64,000 nucleotides of DNA, from assembly GCF_026230105.1 (NCBI RefSeq), contig NC_079474.1, positions 30,270,294-30,334,293 on the forward strand, in the 5' to 3' direction. A program made the position numbers and the translations under genes. Shown here one piece after another: positions 63,201 through 64,000 of the stretch (positions are counted from its first letter, which is position 1; every line of letters begins with the position of its first letter). The notes under the pieces are model-generated. The model was not told the origin of the DNA and ran no database searches. It saw only the letters and a program-made list of their open reading frames with translations. The DNA comes from Diorhabda sublineata. Taxonomy: Eukaryota > Arthropoda > Insecta > Coleoptera > Chrysomelidae.

Positions 63201-63850
63201 TCTCTAACTAGGTTACACAGTTTTTTGATGATTCTGTTGGCCAACACTGCGCTAAAGCTAATGGCGAAGACTCTGATTTTATGAAATGTTTTTCTCTGAA
63301 GATTTTATTGGGCAATACAACGGTGATGAGTATTTCATCTATTATAATATATTTTAAAGATTTAATAGAAAAGCATTCCTTTTTCTCTCTATATTAAAAA
63401 AATGTATATATTAATAATATTTGAAAACTCAGTTTCTAATTTTCTTTATAATTTTAAAATATACTTCGTGATTTGAATATAATTTTACAGATTCATAAGG
63501 CTGCCGGGGATATTGTTTTGGCTTATCTGTTGGCTTTGATTTTAAGTTTACTGTTCGAAGCACCAATGATTGCATTAGAAAAATTGATTTGGAGAGGTAA
63601 GTTACGAGAAAAATGTCAACAATCTATTTCACAATATAAATTCCAAATTTTATTAATTGAGAAACGAAAAACATATTCATATCGATTAATTTCTCAACAA
63701 GATTTGATTATTCGATAGGATGCGAAAGAAGTTCATCAAATAGTGTCTTGAAAATGAGGTTCTCATAAATAATCCTATGGTTGTAAAAAATTATCCGATA
63801 TTAATCTTACTTTCTCAGACGCTCATGGTAAAAGACATCCAGAAGCATAA
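36231..63850 (+). CDS. NRF-6-like membrane acyltransferase, 12 exons
   Basis: Member of the 'nose resistant to fluoxetine' family: multi-pass membrane O-acyltransferases of lipid or drug handling; the substrate of this one is unknown. Exons: 36231-36444, 39067-39305, 40273-40493, 41664-41752, 49434-49627, 50459-50619, 54409-54577, 54663-54856, 58901-59226, 60194-60336, 63491-63596, 63819-63850. Every junction is GT-AG and in phase, giving 695 aa, a normal size. Residues 1-21 look like a signal peptide. The extracellular NRF domain (about 30-215) shows 'MFDSTTKFPNGILEG', 'NFDECIRTEV', 'KYCLAKY' and 'FCMPSSCTNSD' with paired cysteines. One helix lies at about 219-235. The acyltransferase-3 domain (about 285-680) has H301 in 'SMILIIVLHRNMF', D337 in 'VDTFFTVSGF', 'TWYMACDMQ' (434-442) and 'YTVYLCHG'. 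The last exon encodes only DAHGKRHPEA. The long introns are packed with transposon fossils, yet the frame is intact. Confidence 0.93.
37105..37860 (+). mobile_element. Mariner-like transposase, 3' half
   Basis: It lies in intron 1 of the NRF-6-like gene. It reads 'EHLTMRKLLSKGMSRLLTV', 'SAGKVMASVFRDAYGILFID' (second catalytic region start), 'FPHPPYTPDLAPRDYWLFAD' (third block), 'KKMLTGKKFSSNKEAIAKTE', in shifting frames. It resembles the 5' half at 35346 in style, but the two do not join into one element because exon 1 lies between them. Confidence 0.75.
38600..38950 (-). mobile_element. RTE-like endonuclease fragment
   Basis: The minus strand reads 'PSKLDEIVKEMREYNVRILR', then in another frame 'GNTVHSSGHGELNFAGVAFV' and 'HFTGICPYNDTK'. 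These follow the order of the apurinic-type endonuclease domain of RTE elements (L..E..RY..DIL, then SG...GVAF.V, then NAYAP-like). It lies in intron 1 of the NRF-6-like gene. Confidence 0.6.
39560..40080 (-). mobile_element. RTE-like retrotransposon 3' end
   Basis: The minus strand reads 'YTYNIWFKNMDNDRKTREKG' / in frame shift 'TIDVRFLRKIKKSKMKH', then 'LRDVEKMSEETITRRILEAR', 'RSRRKPRQIWIDEI'. This is the conserved tail after the RT palm (YG-E-W, ...RFLRKI..., GRP..RW...). It lies in intron 2 of the NRF-6-like gene. Confidence 0.65.
40735..40970. repeat. Fold-back sequence with perfect 22-bp palindrome
   Basis: 'TTTTTCTTCATACCTCG' at about 40740-40756 is inverted at about 40952-40968 (complement TTTTTCTCCATACCTCG, one mismatch). 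Next to the right arm is a perfect palindrome, GACGAAAGTAC-GTACTTTCGTC (40930-40951), half of which ('ACTTTCGTC') recurs at about 40710 left of the left arm. The size suggests a small MITE or the remains of one. It lies in intron 3 of the NRF-6-like gene. Confidence 0.6.
41560..41625. repeat. GC-rich palindromic patch
   Basis: It contains the 14-bp perfect palindrome GGTTCCGCGGAACC (41596-41609) and 'CAGGGAAACCCTG' just before it, in an AT-rich intron. It is the kind of sequence seen at the ends of hAT-type elements, but no partner end was found. Confidence 0.4.
41760..44270. other. Intron 4 (first part), nothing certain
   Basis: This is the proximal third of the 7.7-kb intron 4 of the NRF-6-like gene. 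The patch 43480-43905 is richer in GC and has two short open frames, but no family motif. The rest is AT-rich. Confidence 0.4.
44384..47350 (-). mobile_element. Penelope-like element, nearly full length
   Basis: Single-ORF retroelement with reverse transcriptase and C-terminal GIY-YIG endonuclease, reading on the minus strand in intron 4. From 47350 down: 'MKAEYWTLNTEIYKIYKFHQ', 'LKILKADKSNKTVIMKSEDY' (47160-47040), RT core 'LRPIISSIQTPLIPLSNYY', 'FISLDVVSLYTNIPI', 'QIDGCAMVASISSVIAQLVM', and 'FFRYVNDCISAVPK', where the usual Y-V-D-D box reads YVND. Then 'KTETKHQTI', and after an insertion at 45120-45935, 'NIFPYHMNKDFLNNYF' and the GIY-YIG start 'SIYQVPCTNCDTVNLGQTF'. The terminus 'gacatttcgacttttcttc' at about 44480 is typical for the family. 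The RT aspartate loss, frameshifts and the insertion make it inactive. Confidence 0.88.
45120..45935 (+). mobile_element. Nested insertion, probably internally deleted Crypton-like element
   Basis: It interrupts the Penelope-like frame exactly between 'KHQTI' and 'NIFP', as shown by the uninterrupted copy 2 ('KHQNIKHFS'). Near its borders are inverted sequences TTTTTTCTACGACCGT (about 45121) and its complement (about 45824). A start at 45476 opens MDSSDEELPAAILKTANEAN and stops after 27 codons. Past the stop comes a serine/threonine-rich stretch ending 'NTTNCVFNINIYNN' (about 45733). From memory of insect Crypton-type tyrosine-recombinase genes, such an acidic start and an N-C-x-F-N-x-N end fit the two extremes of that ORF with the catalytic middle missing. 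That identification is inference. A GC-rich tail (45855-45925) lies on the right. Confidence 0.45.
47360..48575. other. Intron 4 (later part), nothing recognised
   Basis: AT-rich, with no motif or repeat pair that I can support. Confidence 0.4.
48580..48830. repeat. Diverged tandem repeat, period about 92 bp
   Basis: 'gatctgagtggccaatttat' (48691) recurs at 48783 with one change, each copy followed by 'agcaaaaggatcaataattt' or a near match. A more diverged copy begins near 48590 ('ggagatgtgtgtgacaatcc'). Confidence 0.7.
50770..51005. repeat. 42-bp minisatellite, about five copies
   Basis: Unit 'acaaactgtttcgtcctcaa' + 'ttacaagacatacctaggat' + 2 bp, in about five tandem copies of falling similarity. 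Because 42 is a multiple of three, one frame stays open and encodes a repeating 14-residue unit (about 'NYKTYLGFTNCFIP'). That frame is a by-product of the repeat, not a gene. It lies in intron 6 of the NRF-6-like gene. Confidence 0.8.
51120..51310. repeat. 89-bp direct repeat, two copies
   Basis: 'ttcatcataaaaagaaatat' and the surrounding 85-90 bp occur twice in tandem (starts about 51122 and 51211), with few differences. Confidence 0.8.
52160..54122 (-). mobile_element. Tigger/pogo-like DNA transposon
   Basis: A 1963-bp element with matched inverted ends CAGTGGACCCCCGGTTATCC (left) and CAGTGGACCCCCGGTAATCC (right), bordered by TA on both sides, as expected for Tc1/mariner-superfamily target duplication. 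The minus strand holds the transposase: 'KRKRKTLTIKEKCDILDRLN' (about 53800), the CENP-B-type DNA-binding domain; 'ILGPMLTMKAKYFYKEI' and 'KGWLKRLKSRYDIRLM' (about 53520-53410), the second helix domain; and an acidic C-terminus 52903-52574. Stops and shifts break the catalytic part ('LLLDNASGH' is recognisable only as a shifted remnant near 53110). It sits in intron 6 of the NRF-6-like gene. Confidence 0.9.
55010..55165 (+). mobile_element. Jockey-type RT fragment
   Basis: A short open stretch reads 'VYTEFALKAAINAAPGLSLD' then 'VYNACLNLLYHVERVCK'. This matches the RT segment L-K-x-A...P..F-x-x-x-Y-N-x-C-L of Jockey-like elements. Only about 150 bp survive, in intron 8. Confidence 0.5.
56440..57000 (+). 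mobile_element. RTE-like retrotransposon 3' end
   Basis: It reads 'RSYKYLGHKICIRSDQSYLQ', 'VRVVQRKMGSSYAGTFS', and in another frame 'SGTTDVIERIAKLKLAGNVA'. This is the conserved post-RT tail (YLG, V.QR.MER..LG, R..T.V.D...R...LKW.WAGH.AR). It ends in a short 'attgatgatga' tail, common at RTE 3' ends. A 14-bp inverted pair 'cctaatacgcacaccgtattagg' lies at 56863-56885. Confidence 0.7.
57550..57735 (+). mobile_element. Non-LTR retrotransposon tail fragment
   Basis: It reads 'INRDDRLVKIGKDKSLIGTR' then 'SRGRPWKRWGDNLEPG', the G-R-P-x-x-R-W-x-D tail of LINE ORF2 proteins. Nothing upstream of it is recognisable. It lies in intron 8. Confidence 0.5.
58440..60095. repeat. Three diverged copies of one intronic repeat family
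   Basis: Shared words recur in introns 8 and 9: 'tacactaaacg' (58503 and 59411), 'ttcacggtctatgt' / 'ttcacgatctacgt' / 'ttcaccatctacgt' (58709, 59769, 60029), each followed by 'gagttcgtaa' or 'gagtttgctt'. The coding exon 58901-59226 lies between copies 1 and 2. The ends are not defined; a SINE or MITE family is likely. Confidence 0.5.
60720..61960 (+). mobile_element. RTE-like non-LTR retrotransposon, degenerate
   Basis: It lies in intron 10 of the NRF-6-like gene. It reads 'LWKTGQWPEDWGENYSNI' (RT block 2), 'YLYFVDYQKACDRVNW' in shifted frames (motif A), a destroyed 'FTDDT' in place of YADD near 61363, and the tail 'YLGHIARRSMQRLIKEGKVE', 'RSRSPTRWVDQTKPF'. Many stops show that it is inactive. 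Confidence 0.75.
61970..63480. other. Distal intron 10, nothing recognised
   Basis: No transposase or RT motif found; short frames only. A (ga)n-rich spot lies near 62930. Confidence 0.4.
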
Positions 63851-64000
63851 ACTTACTTTATAGGCTTCTTAAAAGTAGGTAATGAAAAACTTCTCAGATT
63901 AAAAGCATGCTACGTAATTGTCCGTTTCTAGAGAAATTTGAAATTTATGGAAATTTTTCATGCTATCTTTTAAACAAATCTACTTATGACTTTCATAGAA

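Noticed and set aside
1..64000. CRISPR arrays, operons, phage or viral insertions
   Set aside because: The window is eukaryotic with spliced genes; no regularly spaced repeats and no viral protein signatures were seen.

Overview
This is a eukaryotic nuclear window, very probably from an insect. It is strongly AT-rich and has short GT-AG exons separated by introns that are full of decayed transposons. The host genes are a facilitated trehalose/sugar transporter of the Tret1 type and an NRF-6-like acyltransferase, both multigene families in insects. All host gene models below were built by joining exons by hand, with reading phase checked at every junction where that was possible.

Layout. (1) 1-760: 3' part of an RTE-like reverse transcriptase on the minus strand. 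(2) 2206-4778, minus: a complete six-exon phosphoserine aminotransferase gene (367 aa). (3) 5962-11494, minus: a sugar transporter whose large intron carries a piggyBac-like non-autonomous element and a mariner fossil. (4) About 11.7-20.2 kb: no host gene recognised. It holds mariner, RTE-like, MITE-like and PIF/Harbinger fossils plus two unrecognised coding-like stretches. (5) 20505-28547, plus: a multi-exon gene for an unrecognised acidic-to-lysine-rich protein. Its introns hold a mariner, a Penelope-like copy and a CR1-like fragment. (6) 29.5-30.4 kb: two tRNA-Val(CAC) genes. (7) 36231-63850, plus: a complete 12-exon NRF-6-type membrane acyltransferase (695 aa). Its long introns hold mariner, RTE, Penelope, Crypton-like, Tigger/pogo and Jockey-type fossils and several tandem repeats.

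The genes do not form a functional cluster. PSAT is cytosolic serine biosynthesis, the transporter and the NRF-6 protein are separate membrane proteins, and the lysine-rich protein has no assigned role. The most unusual items are the unrecognised lysine-rich gene, a nested insertion inside the Penelope-like element that looks like an internally deleted Crypton-type element, and a small fold-back sequence with a perfect 22-bp palindrome. I found no clear evidence of a wholly new biological system. Most of the structure outside genes is transposon debris.
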